A stretch of DNA of 64,000 bases from Lytechinus variegatus (GCF_018143015.1 NC_054752.1:3224001-3288000); one strand, 5' to 3'. Positions 10,182-25,100 are shown, counted from the stretch's first letter. Notes: a model not told the origin generated them from the letters alone. A program made the numbers and translations.

Positions 10182-13100
10182 CTGGAAAGACATTAATTTA
10201 TAGATATCTGTTTTATTTATCCAAGCTTATAATCTATCCAATTTCCAGTCCTCTTCTTCCACACACCTTTCGTAACTCTTTAAGATGTAGTGACTTCGAA
10301 TCATGCCCTATCTGCCTACGTTTTTTCTTCTTCTTCGTCTTCTTCACAACAGCTATTTATCTACATATTAGTCGGATGTGTTGTATTGGGGACGAAAGTA
10401 TAGCATTTTTGTTTCTATATAGGCCTAAACCTTTTATATCATCATTCTCATCACTTCAAATTTCATTCGGGAATGTGGCAGATTCAAAGTCAGATATACA
10501 GATTACGAAAAGCAGGATAGCAATGAAAATAAAGGAATAGATTCATTAATAAATACATGTAGGCTTTTCTTTTAATATAACATACATGTACCTCTATCTA
10601 CAATATCGGCAATAGACTTCAAGCGGTTGTTCAATAGTTTTGATCGTAGATTCAATGCGCTGTTAACATCGGTCCCATGTTCTTTAACATGATGGTTTAA
10701 TAAAGTCATATATGCCTGCTGGGGGTTCATGCCAAGTATTGCTTGTTGTACTGCTGCGCTGCCTTTAGGACTTGAGACTCCCAAATAAATTGCGAAATTC
10801 GCTGGAGAAACCACTGCCAAGTCAATACTCTCAGATAACTCCAGCAGAAAAGGAGGATTAAGAATGTTATCTTTCATGATGCTTTATCTGCATGGAGAGG
10901 AATGAGTAATAACGGTATTAAAAAAAAAGAAATGTAAGCATAATTATAGTAATTTGCAAATTATCAGGGATTATGATATCATGAAGATGTTCCAAAGGTC
11001 AATTAATTGTTATTCAAAGAATGTAAATTCAAAATGTTCCAAAGTTCCGTATCGTTTTGAGCTCAAGGGTTTATAGTTCGAAATTCCTTCCAGTCGCGTA
11101 ACATATATATTTTTTTTTTAGATTTGCATTTATGAATTTAAGAAATTTTAACATAAAAGTCAATGATCAGTACGATATAAAACAACAGATATAAGCTAGC
11201 CTTAAAACCTTCAGAATTTTACAAATTATATTGAACTGGCCGTGAATTGAAATTACTAAATTTATAAAATATAGGTTTTCGTTCCTGTCCAATATCATAA
11301 AGAAGTCACGTCAAAGCTTTGTGTGCATTAAAATTCATTCAAGTTATCGTTTTCCCAGAGATATCGGTTATTCAAATTTTCAAATCAGACAATGGGATTC
11401 ATCTAAAGACACTAGAATTCATTTATAATCATTAAAACAAGTTTATGGCCAAGACTATTTCAATTTTGATCATATGAATATATGTAATGCGCTTTTGATT
11501 CCGTTCTTATTTTAGGCAAAGAGATTTGCTGATGGTCATACAAAATAACGAATGTATTTTTTTTTTATTTAAATATTGGGCAATGAAATTCAGGAATTGC
11601 GCGCATTCAATTCAAGTAACAAAGACCGATAGGATTGGATTGCTTGAGCAACCAACCAGTTTCATTTCTGAGAGTTCATTTTAATGATGTGCAATTCGTT
11701 TGTATTGCATGGCATCTGCATCAATATACAAAAGTAAAAACAAATTTATAATAAAAGTATGATTATTATGCATTGTGGCTAAATTAGATATTTGTTGAGC
11801 CCAAATTTCAATTTCCACTATTTCCTTTGTTTTCATAAAAAAAGAACAAATTTTTGAACTTTTTGTTAAGGGTTTTACGTTTTGTTCACAAAGGTGTTAA
11901 GGACGATCCTATATAATTTTTATATCTATTTTTTCTCTATGTTTTATTAGATAACACGTTGATCAATAGGTACCATTCCGGTAACCTTGCTCACACAAAG
12001 TCATTATTTTCTCACTTAAAAGTCTTGAATATATTTGATATGCTACTTCAATATGGTACAGTATTGTAACAGTACCTCTGTTACAAATGAATTATTCCAC
12101 CAAGTCTTTGTGATAAATTTTCTTTTAACATGTTTAATGTTGACTTCCATTCATATAATAAACGCAGTTTTTCATTTGACTTACCATTGACGAGAACTAA
12201 TGCTGCTAAAAAATCTATTTTTTCAACGTACCAATCATTTGGAATAACCTTCCTTTATACATAAAAGATAGCAATTCCCTTTCCGTTTTCAAAAGGAGAC
12301 TAAAATCATATTTAATTGATAACCACAATATATAATACTTTTCCAGTATTACAGGCTTTATCGTTACTTTGAATATAAATGAATTTAGGTGTTGTACAGT
12401 GCGAGTCAGAAAAAATGTTACACTTTTTAAATTAAGTATTAATTAAGAAAATGTGGGATTCAGAGAGAAATTCTAGCATGTAAGGATAGAGTAAATATTC
12501 CTTTGTCACTTGGTAAAATTTGTTTCAGTGTTGTTGTTATGGTTGAGTGCACAACAGCCATTGTTTGAAAAGTGTCAAAACCCATTTGCGCCAAGTCAGG
12601 TGATTACATGTACCTGCTGAAACAGAGACAAAAGCATTCACACAAACAATGAGCGTAAAGTTTATGCGTATGTTTATTAATCAAGAAAAATAAACAAGAG
12701 AACCAGTAAATCAATAAATCATCTTCACTTAAAAATTCCTTTTCATTTCCTTTTCATAGTCATTTCAGCCACAACTTGGACAAAGCTTCCCACCTTCAAT
12801 CTTCCACATGTCCATTTTTCTTGATGCACATCTGAGTTTGATGGAGCATTGCTGCCATGGCCCTGCGAAGTGTCTATATCAAAATCAGACGACAAATTAA
12901 AAAGAAGCATTTATGTGATTGAAGTCAAAAGTGTACAGCACTCCACCTGCAGATCTGGAATGACTTGCAGCAGCGCATCATCAATGTGGAAGACTGAACA
13001 TGTTGAAGGCGGGAAGCTTTAATAAATATACGCATAACCGCATATTGTTTTTGTGAATGATTTTGTCTCTGTTTCAGCGGGTACAGGTAATCACCTGACT

Positions 13101-16100
13101 TGGCGCAAATGGGTTTTGACACTTTTCAAACAACGGCTGTTGTGCACTCAACCATAACAATAATACCGAAACAAATTTACCGAGTGATAAAGGAATATCT
13201 ACTCAGTCTATATCCATACATGCTAAAAATTCTCTCTGAATCCCACATTTTCTTGAAAAATACTTAATTTAAAAAGTGTAACATTTTTCTGACTCGCACT
13301 GTATATTGTCCATAATTTTGTAAGTTTTGGGGGGTATAATTTGTATTTTGTTCTTTTGCTGACACCAACAATAAGGCTTCTCTGCCTTCTAAGATGTCTC
13401 CTCATTTCATAATTTTTTTCTATTTCTTGTCTATCCCTCTATCGATATGTTTGTAATGTTATTTTTAGTACATGAACGAAATAAATGCATATAAATGAAT
13501 GAATAGTCTTTAATATAAAGCTGGCTGTGTGGGCATTTTCACCATTGTTTACTTTCCCCTCTTTTTTGTTCTTTTCAACTTAAGTCAGTCCCAAGGGCGG
13601 ATCCAGGGTTTTACTATTGAGGGGGGGATTTTGCTTACGAAAATTTTGACAACCTAAAAAGCGATTTTCACTGCATAAGTCGAGGTCATTTGTATGTCAA
13701 ACATGGGGGATTTGCAAGGGGTGGCTCCATATACCATCAACCGGTGCCTTTACTTTGATTTTTATTCTAGAAAGTAACATTATTATGTAGTAAATTTTAA
13801 TATTATTTCAAAATATTACTAACAGTATAAAGTAGGTCTACACATGAAATAGAATCGCCAAATAATCAACATATTTTAAGTGAGTTGTCGCTTAACATCT
13901 TAAATCAAATGCACTAATTAAAACACGCTTGCCTATACGAGAATTCGTTTAACTTAACAGTTGTCACGCCACGCAACATCTGATTTTGAAAGCCCATTAC
14001 TTACAATGTTAGAGACCAATCCCCAAAGGTATTCAATAAAACAATCCGTCAAGGCAAAATTGATTTGAGTACATTATACATAAATATTTCATTTCATTTA
14101 ATCTACCACGTTTACTGTATTCTTACCGTCAGGTTGGACTTTGAGATCATGCTGAATATTTTCCCCATAAACTTGCATTATATTTCATATCCCCTGTGCA
14201 AGGCGCATACATTTGTAATTCCGAAGCTTCGTTATTCCGAAGGTTCTTTATTCCGAAGGTTCGTATTTCCGGAGGTTCGTAATTCCGACGGTTCGTATTT
14301 CCGAAGGTTCGTAATTCCGACGGTTCGTTAGTCCGAAAAAGAAATAAGGTTCGTAATTCCGAAGGTTCGTTAGTCCGAAAACGAAGTGAGGTTCGTAATT
14401 CCGAAGGTTCGTTAGTCCGAAAACGAAATGATTAACGAACCTTATTTCGTTTTCGGATTATCAAACCGTCGGAATAACGAACCTTCGGAATAACGCCATA
14501 AATGTTCTAATTAACGAACCCTTTTACGTTTTCTGATCAACGAACATCGAGGTATAGGCAATTTACGTGTTTCGGAATAACGAAGTGTAACCGTGCAAGG
14601 TATATTACCATGATTACAGAGGTACTCTGTATAAGGCGGAAGCAAAGGAAAGAGAAATGATTTACCAAAATGTATATATTTTAGAGGCATATTTTCTTTT
14701 TAAAAGTACGTTACCTCGGTTTCGTTTATGATGTTCTTTGCTTTGCAGGATATCTTTAATTCCCCTGAACGCCACTTCACTAAGAACTGTTCCCCTGGTA
14801 TCGGAACTTTATATCCATCCGGGACCTTTTAAAGAGCAATTGCAGGATAATACCATTCAACAATATGAATGTAGAGACAAAATGGCGGTAACATGATTGC
14901 GATGGTATTTTTCATAAGGTGAAAGAAGGAAAATCTATTCAACAAAGCATTTCAAGAAAATGTTATCAACACGTATAGTTACTTTCAATAGCGACATTCC
15001 CTATGTAAACTAAATAGTATAAACACTGACAAAAAAAAAACAGATGAACTAATGACAATTCCATTTGGTGCATTTATAAAATTACAAAATCAGAGACGGG
15101 GCTACACATCATGCATGCACTTGTTACTGACAAACGTCCCAGTTCGATAAAAGGTATGATTTGCCAATCACAATAATGATAAAATTAAAAATTCTGATGG
15201 ATTGACATCTTCACAGCCTTTTCATCACTAAAGTTTTCATTAAAAAAACAGTTGGTCTCTTCAAGTATCTGTATGTTATTCTCTATGATGCCTAATAAAA
15301 AAAACCCATATATGTGTAGGAAGATGGAATATTTTGTAGCTCTTTGAATTTGTCCGTGCATGTATTTGCTCAGTGCGCATGTTTTTGACTAAGCGAGCAT
15401 GCTAATTATCGCCTTTGACATTTTGGGTTACCGCACATGCAAATTAGTTAGTCTGAAAGAGATTTTGGTTGGTACGCATGCAAATTAAGTGGTGTATGTA
15501 AATTAAGACTGCTCTCGTAGAATGCATGTGATGTGCTGTGGCATTGGGCGTAGACACAGACACACGGGTTCGAGCCAAGGTCGTTAACAGACGTAGCATG
15601 GTGCAATGTCCAAGATTGCTACTCGCTTGCGAAGTTTGAGTGTCATAATTCAAAGAAGTATTAGTAAGTGAACTAAAATATTTTATAGTGTTACTTTACA
15701 AATTATGCAAACATTTTAGTGTTAATATCTGGAAATGTGAAGAATCCAAAAGAATTATGGAAGGTTAGTTGCATAACATGCCTTACTGTTAGAGTAGATA
15801 CAATTTCTTGATATCGCATTGAAGAATTGGGAAATGCTTTTGAGTGTCAGAAATCCTGTTGATACCACAAGGTTTTATTACGATTTATTGGAAAATATTC
15901 TTGGTGCATTGTAAAGAGAGATTTGAGATTTTAAGTAGATTTTAGTGAGTAACCGATGATAGAAAGAAACACAGAAATAGTTATATTTCTTTATGTTACG
16001 GAATATGAGTAAATGCAGAGATTTATCGGTACAAAATAGGTTTGGGTTCTCAGACGAGACCCGTAGGCACATGATCGTTGATGGCGCTACAGAGATAAAC

Positions 16101-19100
16101 AATAGAATAAAGATGGCGGCGCCCATGAGTTAGATATTGCTGTGGTGAGAAGGGAAACTTTTATTGAGAAATACATCTTGTTTAGGCAAAATTGTTACAA
16201 GGTGTTTGGAGACTATATACTTCGGATTCATAAGCTTGAGTAGGTATGTAATGTCAGTTAAGTAAAAAAAGAGTTCATATTTTCTATTTTGTCATTTGTT
16301 TATTTTGACATGTTTTATTGAAGGACGGTGACTCTGCAAGACTGCAGTGAGATTGGTACCTCTTAGACGGTTGCTCAGTGGGTGTGTTGTCTTCGAGCCC
16401 TTGGGTACGTTTCAGTAGAATGGATATATGAATTTATTTCTTTTTGTCACATTTGGAATACAGGAAATGTTATATGCTCTAATTTAGGTTATGTTATACA
16501 GTTGAGTGTTTGAGTCATTTGACTTTAGTTGAAGCACAATGATTTCTTTCCTTTTTTTAAATCATAAATGGATCTTGGAATCTTAATGTTAGACATGCAT
16601 GGATTTGGTAGTTCAGATGATGTTCATGAATTTGGTAATAAAACAAAATGTAAACAAGCTCTTGTGTAAACACAAATGAAGTCGAGATGTAACTCAAGAT
16701 TTATAAAGCAGTCAATAGAACAGCATAGATTGGTGTACAGTTGAAAGGATAATTTCATTTGATATGCAACTTATATAACATGTTGTAATCATCGTTACTG
16801 AGTTTATAAAACGTGTAACTGCATGTTAATATTTGCCTTCAAGTGACCTATGAAAGTAAAATCTGTCATATTTTTATGAGCCCAAATCTTGATTATGACA
16901 CCTTTTCTCTTGATTGTATTTTTCAGGGGTTTTTTTATTGTCACTTTGTATATACTACGAGCTACGTACAACTACAGCCGAGACTAACGGCAATGAAATA
17001 AATAACAGAACTGCACTCATCACGTATTTCTGGTCTTCATTGTTGTACTCTGGCCCTGTACTGCGACAAATGTATAGTACCAAAATTGCACGCTCGTGTA
17101 TGTGCGTTTGGTGTGTGTGTGTGTGAGGGTGCGCGCGCGCGTGTGTGCTTTCAGTGCAAGTAAAAGTGTGTAGGTAGAGGAGCCGTGGCCGAGTGGTCAA
17201 AGGCGCCAGGCTATACATTGAAAGTCCGAGGTTCGATCCCCGGCCGCGGCACCTATGCCAGATAGCAAGGCATTTAGTCTACATAGCTCTTTTATCCCGT
17301 TTTCAAATAAATGCATTATTGGTAACTAGGTGTGCACTTGCTTAAAAAAAGTGTAAGTTGTGTACTGGGTGTGGTTGTTTCCAATCATTACATTTTCTCA
17401 TTATATTTTTTCTAGCCCCTTACATGTATTTGCAATTTTGTAAAAAGTGCAAATTTGTTAGGGGCAAAAATGCATGCAGCCGAGTTAACAAGGGCACAGA
17501 AACGACTTTTTGGGGGCAAGTCAATATTTTTTTACTCCCAACCAAATGGAGGTGAATTTGGTCTGAACAAAAAAAGAGGGGTCGCTTCCAGAGGAACTTC
17601 ATTTGGGCAAATCTCTACATTATGTCGTACCAACCTACTTTCTTCAAGGGGGGCTGCATAGATGCTTTGCCCCCCCAAAAAAAAAATATGTTGGTGATTC
17701 AGCATCCATCATCTTAACTTTCGGTCTTATTTTCGCTCAAAAAATTCACGAAAAAAAATTTAAAAAAATATCGTCGCATAATTATGTCATATTTCCCATT
17801 TTTTTATAAAATGTCCTATGGGATTGTCCCCTCCCCTTCTTTGATTTACATGACTTAGCTAAACTGAAATGAAATACATGAATTCATCTGAATTTTTATG
17901 AAGTAGGACATAAACATCGTACAACAGCCGAAAAAAATACTCCACGAGTATATAATGCAATTTCAAATGAAAGAAGTAGTTTATTCTACCCACCCTCCAT
18001 TCAGCAAGGCGTTGATCCCTAACGTTGACCAACAAAACGTGCTCTTCATTTCTTGGTGCTGGCACGGGAACACATGGTGTACAGATAACACGTTTGCCAA
18101 TAAAGATCCGTCTTATTTTAGCAACAATCCAATGTTCTGAGAAGTGGTTGACGTAGATATCGAGATCGCGATCTCTCACAACACATCTTGGGCTACTCGT
18201 GCTGGAAGAATGAATCGCTGTAAACTCTGTAGAATCTGTGATATATATTTTTTTAAACCAAATAATTGTGTCATTCCCCTTTCTACCGAACCATGAAGCA
18301 AACGATGTTATAATTCTTTACTAAAGATGTGTACTAACCATTAAAAGGGCCCAGAACAAAGGAGATTTAAGTTGTAAGTTATTTTATCATTATTTATTAT
18401 TGTAACTGAAGAATATCTTAATATGCCTTCTAACGATGGTAATTTGTTAATCCTTATCATTATGTAAAATAACCGATTTCAATCCATCTGCCATACATTC
18501 TCGCCTTTACTACACTATATTGGGGATGATGAATACGTATACGAGTTAAATTGACTGCATTAATTACTTGTTAATAATTTTTGATATAATATACATTTTC
18601 CAATGCAAACTAATAATATTTATCCTGCTTGTTGATTTTTTTTCTTTCTTTTCTCTTTATTTTTTGTTTACTTGTATTGATAATCAATGATTTGTTACAC
18701 AAAATCAGGAAAACCAAATAAAACCTTTTAAAAAGATTTCGTGCAAGATTCTGCTGAAAATAAATGTATAATTTTAACGAATGAAAAGTAAATGAAAAGA
18801 GGCTCAAACATACTAATTATATTTCAATGGCCTTGTTTCAACACATTAAAGGAATCGGGGAAATTAGAGTGATAGATGAAACAGAAGTGGTAGGTTATTA
18901 ATCTACGGAATACAAAGATGAAAGTTTTATAAATTTACCCATTGACTGTTTGCCAATGTAATAGAATACCGGTACTCAAATTAGCGGACCTCGGAAATTG
19001 ACTTTTTTATCTCTATTTACCGCCAGGAATCTATGACGTCGTCTTAAGTGTAAGAAGTTGTGATCACATGCTTTTGTTGTAATAAATTCGATTTTCCAGA

Positions 19101-22100
19101 TAAAAGAATAATGACTTCAAATAATATGATATGTATAAAATTGCCGGCTTAGATTGACGGAGAAGTATAGCTTTTGATCATACTTGCTACTTTTTTATTC
19201 GCATTTTTTAACCATAGAATCTTACATCTGAATGCAGATATACGGATAGAATATTCGACTAGTAACCTGCAAGTAAACTAACCACAAAATGTTCTGAGCT
19301 GTAATGTTCTGAGCTGCAATGTTCTGAGCTGCCGTTTTAGCACCATGTACTTTTGACGTAATTTGCTGTGCAAATTGTTTTTTACGATGTTGAATTAGAA
19401 GTCCCAAAGAGACGAAAATAGATATGCCATACAAAACGAATGCAATCACCACCTCAGTTGACATGCGATGCCGGCCATCATAGAGTTCAGGCCAATTAAA
19501 AGCACAATAAGCCTATTATCGAGGGAATGAAAATGATGTCGTATTCGTTTATATCTTGCAAGTCTCATTGGTTTGGTTTGGTCATCATTATGAATTATAT
19601 GACACCTCGTTAAATCCTTTTTATTTGATTGGTTGTTAGATATCGTTCATTCAGCCCATTTTGCAATGACGTCATCAACCGTACAATCTTGGATCCATAC
19701 GATTTTGTCCATTGCACTCTTGCACCGAGACTGCAGCTCATGCACCAGCAGTGCGCTTGCTGTAATGACGTAACAATCAACAGACCGAACTCGCACTGCG
19801 TGAGCATGTTTTGCATAAAAATTCTTGAATTTCATATGGAAAAAAAAATCAATTTTTAGGTGTCATATAAACCAAATGATGAACGATTGTTCATTCGTGC
19901 AATGGACAGAATACTTCATTCGATGAAAGATGAAATAATGATCACTTCAACTCGTCTACGCCTCTTTGAATGGATCATTTCATCTTTCACCTCGTGAAAT
20001 ATTCTGTCCATTGTTCTCATAAACATTCGTTATTTGTATACTAAAGTTATAAAACTAAACAAATTGATATTTTTCTGCAATGGTAAAACTCCAATCTTCA
20101 GGAATGCAAATGTGAAAAACTTTGGGGGCGACCAAAAAGAAAATGAAAAGAGCATACCATTCTTGCGATAATAGATGTAGACTTCTGCATCCTTTGGCTT
20201 TGTGAATGCACCGCAATGGGGCATTGTTACTCTCACGGGACTGTCAAAGAGTGCATCTGAAGGCGACATCTTTAATCCAACCGAAATGATGGCTTCTGTT
20301 TCCTTCAACTCCAGCTCAGGTGGAACGTCTTCAATCACTTCCACACCAATGTCCTTTGCACTGTACGTTTCATATTTCGAAATCCTGACCATGATGCCAT
20401 GCTTCTCAAGTTGAATCAAGTCATCTTCTTCATAATTAGTATGATCTTCCTCGCTTTCTGCAGATTGTTTTTGAGTTTCATTCTGCTTACTCTGCTTCAT
20501 CTTATCTGTAGGGTTTGGAGCATCTTGAGGTATAGAAAACCCCTCAGAAATTACTTCTCCGGAGAGTCTAGATTCCTTGGGACGTTGTGTATCCATGTTA
20601 TCTGTGCATATTGTGAAGAAGAGCAACTAATATGGTGTAGTTTACTTCCAATTCGTCCGACTGCCAACTCTTCTACTATCATTTGGTCTAGCTACCATCG
20701 GTTCGTCCACTTTCCACATTGTCTAATTGCCAATTCGTCCACTCAACATTTCGTCTAATAACCAGTTGGTCCAATAGCCATTTAGTCTACATACCACTTG
20801 GTCTAACTTGTTATGAGACGAAATGGTCATAGACGAAATGGTGATTAGACAAAATGATGATTGGACCAAATGGTTGTTAGACGAAATGCTGATGGACGGA
20901 ATGACATTAGACTAAATGAGAGAAGACCACGTGGTGAGTAAATGAGTTGGCAGTAGACGAATTGGCAATTTACAGATGTTGTCTATCGACTGTCCAACGA
21001 GTGATACAGGTCAATGACCTTCAACGAATTCATGCTAGCATCTTAATTTTTCGGAGTTTAGCATGAACGTCCACTCCCCTTAAAGCCCAAAAGGGTAAGA
21101 AATCAAATGTGATTTTTTTTCATCTGGCAAGGCTTTGCCGAAGTAAGTTTTTAAAATATCCTTATAATCATGTCCGAGGGTATTAGTAAAACAAAGTAAT
21201 TTGAACGAAGAAATTTAACAATGTAACTGCTATGTGGATAAATCAATAGGCCAAACGAATTCACGATCCGGAATTATGGATTTCATGTATCATTTCCTAT
21301 GTCAACAATTCGATAAAAGAAACAAGGTACAAAATTACCAGAAATTATCCCCAATACTTTAAAAAAGGGTATTAGCTCTTTTGCGGGTCAAAAATGTTTG
21401 GACATCATCTTATATCGGATAACGGCGAGTAAAAAAGATCGGGTTTCATAAAGTGATATCCACAGAAGATGTGTTTAAATATTTACATATATCTGGGATA
21501 TTCTCATCAATACCAATAAAAACACAATAAAGTAGGCCTTGCTCAATACAAACATGAATTTAAAATCACCTTATCCTAAAAACAACTGCTGTACTTTTTA
21601 ATTTCTAAAGGACATTTTTTCATAGCTACTTTCTTAATAGTGATGTTGCCTACCATCATAGTAGTAATCATGATAATGATGAAATAGTTATTACATTCTT
21701 CTGAGCAATATTATATTAATAATCATAATTCCAGTAAAAAAATATATCATAAGGTACAGAAGTGATTCAATTATTGACGTTTTTATTTTAAAAAATATTT
21801 GTCCTCCATTGAGGTGTCCTTACCTCGATAATACTCGGTCTGAGGAAATTTCATTCTGAAAATAAATGATTGATCGAAATTACTATGATTTCAAAAATAT
21901 TCTCCTCGTTTCATATAACGAATGAATGCATTTGATTGAAATGCATTATAATACACAGTATATTCATCTCCTATTTATAGAACGTGAATTACAGCTGTTT
22001 AGTTTAATATCAGACATTTCTTGATAACTACTCACCCGAAACGTATTTTTAGTAGATCATTGATTTTGGTATACATTCGATTTTTTTTATTAAATGAAAT

Positions 22101-25100
22101 GGCTAATGTAAGTTAACATTAAATTCAGTAAAAGTATATGGACTGATTAAATGTTTGTTCGTGAAAGAATACACTCGACATAGCAAGCTTGTTAGTTTTA
22201 CGAAAACCTTTTTCACCGGTAATCAAAATATGCTACAACAATGTTACAACATCTTATGTTTGTATGCCCCATACTTTGGAATATTGCTGCAATACCGGCG
22301 CTTTAATGTATATGTTCATTGTTGGTAGTTAGTTAAGACGTCTAATGATAATTGTTACGATCGAAAAATAAAATGAACATTGGGGCTCAGCACATGTGTA
22401 TCAATATGATCTTATTAGAGAATCATTTATGAAAGGATCACCTTGTCAGGATCATATGTTTTACCACGTCGTCCTTCGCATAGTGAATTGGTAGTTTTCC
22501 TGACTTGTCTTTCATATCCGTCTTCGCTCCATTTTCAAGGAGATAAAATACCAATGCCCTCTCAGAAGATAGTTTCCCTTCGAAAACCCCATCGGAAATC
22601 TGAAAGAAAGAAAGTCGAAAGCTTATGAAAACATAATGAATGTACACAGGCTTATCGAATTTTTTATAAAGAAAAATAACGATCGCTATTTATATTCCTA
22701 CCTATATAAAATCATAAATGTTATGGGAATGTGATGTAGATTCAGATGACTGACTTACCTTTTTCAGCGTGTCAGTTTCTTGTACAATTCTGTCAGTTAC
22801 GTAGCAGAGTTTGATGGCCTTGTGAAGACATGTCTTACCATCAGTAGCGCGTGCATTGAGATCCACTCCTGACGAAACTAATCTCTCAATGATAGGCGTA
22901 TCTCCGTTGTGAATAGCACGATAGATATCCTCCTTTTCAAACGATATATGTAAAAGCGATACAGAAACGGCGAAAAGGGGGATAGGAAGAAATGAAGGGA
23001 GATTATGAGAGAGAGACACATGAGAGAGGGAGTGTGGTGATATGAAAGAAGCTGTCTTCATGAGCAAGCGCCATGAGCACCATTTATTTGCAGGGCTTTC
23101 AACAGTGAAATCTGTTTGAACATGAAATCTCATATTACCCACTTTTTTCTGAACGTTAATAGGTGTACAAGAAAATCAGATTGATTCTAATAAAAATGAT
23201 TAAAAACAATTAACAGAAGTACAACTAAATTAACAATTATCAATGTCACATGGAAAATATTACTAATTTAATATTATTTTTTCTCGGAAAAAGTGAAATT
23301 CATAGCAATGACGTGTCCCATGTCATACTTTAATATATGAAGTGGGTGAATGTGAAACATAAATAGCTGGTACACTTTTTAACGAAAGTGCAGTCAACAA
23401 GAAACATTACTTTCTTTATTTACCTTTACTTCTTGTTTGGTGATCGATTTGGTTACATCTAAATTCACACCCTCAGCAGCACCTTTTAATAACGTTTGAA
23501 CGTCCCGATATCTGTTCGGCACAGCTCCTTGACTGATAAGGTATTTGCTGACATCAAGGTGATCATTATGATTGGAAAAATGTAATGCAGTACATCCTCT
23601 GTTATCTTCTTTATTCACCTCTGCACCCTGCTTGATCAGATATATGACGACATCAAGATGACCATTCCGAGCAGCAGTGTGCAATGCAGTCCAACCACGG
23701 TTGTCTCCTTTATTCACCTCAGCGCCTTGACTGATCAAATATTTGACGACATCAAGAAGACCATTTAGAGCAGTAATGTGTAATGCAATAACATCATTCT
23801 TATTTCCCTCATTCACCTCAGCCCCATGACTGATCAAATATTCGACGACATGGAGATGACCATTCCTAGCAGCAATATGTAATGCACTCCAACCATCGCT
23901 ATCTCCTTTATTCACCTCAGCCCGTTGACTGATCAGATATTGGACGACATCAAGATGACCTTTCCGAGCAGCAGTGTGTAGTGCAGTCCAACCATTGTTA
24001 TTTCTTTTATTCACCTCAGCCCCTTGACTGATCAGATATTTGACGACATCAAGATGTCCATTCTGAGCAGCAATGTGCAATGTAGTACGACCATTGTTCG
24101 CTCCCTTATTGACCTCAGCTCCTTGACTGATCAGATAATTGCTGACATCCAGATGACCATAGTAACCAGCATTGTGTAATGCAGTCGAACCATTGCTATC
24201 TCCTTTATTCACCTCAGCTCCTTGACTGATCAGACACGTGCAGACATCAAGATGACCACTCTGAGCAGCAAGGTGCAGTGCAGTCCTACCATTTTTATCT
24301 TCTTTCTTCACGTCACCTTTCTGATTAATCAGATATTTGGTGACATCAAGATTACCTTTTCGAGCAGCGATGTGCAATGCAGAAACTGTATTGTTATTTA
24401 CCTTATTCACCTCAGCCCCTTGACTGATCAGATATATGACGACATCAATATGACCATTCTCGGCAGCAATGTGTAATGCAGTCCAACCATTGTTATCATC
24501 TTTATTCACCTTAGCCCCTTGACTAATCAGACACGTGCAGACATCAAGATGACCATTCTGAGCAGCAACGTGTAATGCAGTATCATCACTGTCATTTCCC
24601 TTATTTGTCTCAGCCTTTTGACTGATGAGATATTTGACGACATCAATATCACCATTCCGACTAGCAATATGTAATGCAGTCCAACCGTCGTTCTCTCCTT
24701 TATTCACCTCAGCCCCTTGACTAATCAGACACGTGCAGATATCAAGATGTCCATTCTGAGCAGCAAGGTGTAATGCAGTCAAACCCTTGTTCTCTCCTTT
24801 ATTCACCTCAGCCCCTTGACTAATCAGAATTTTGCTGGCATCAAGATGACCATTCCACGCAGCACTGTGTAATGGAATTCGACCATTTATGTCTCCTTTA
24901 TTCACCTCAGCTCCAACACGGATCAAATATTTGACGACACTAAGATAACAATTCTTTGCAGCAATGTGTAATGCACTAATATCATTGTTATTTCATGTAT
25001 TCACCTCAGCCCCTTGTCTGATCAGATATTTGACGACATAAAAATGACCATTACGAGCTGCTATGTGTAATGCAGTCCAACCATCGTTATCTCCTTTATT

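Larger units (their letters stand above)
18236..20157. other. intron of the ankyrin gene
   Basis: Contains a hairpin element (19896-20018) and a minus-strand open frame with a membrane segment (19222-19500, listed separately). The region 19640-19830 is GC-richer, but no exon with both splice sites and family resemblance was found. Confidence 0.45.

Noticed and set aside
12925-13122. Minus-strand open frame of 65 residues
   Set aside because: It lies within the inverted arm of the Tc1/mariner-type element and does not read as transposase.
15878-16126. Minus-strand open frame starting MGAAIFILLFISVAPST with a signal-like start
   Set aside because: The remainder has no domain, and the start coincides with a YY1-like GC motif; no splice sites or homology were recognised.
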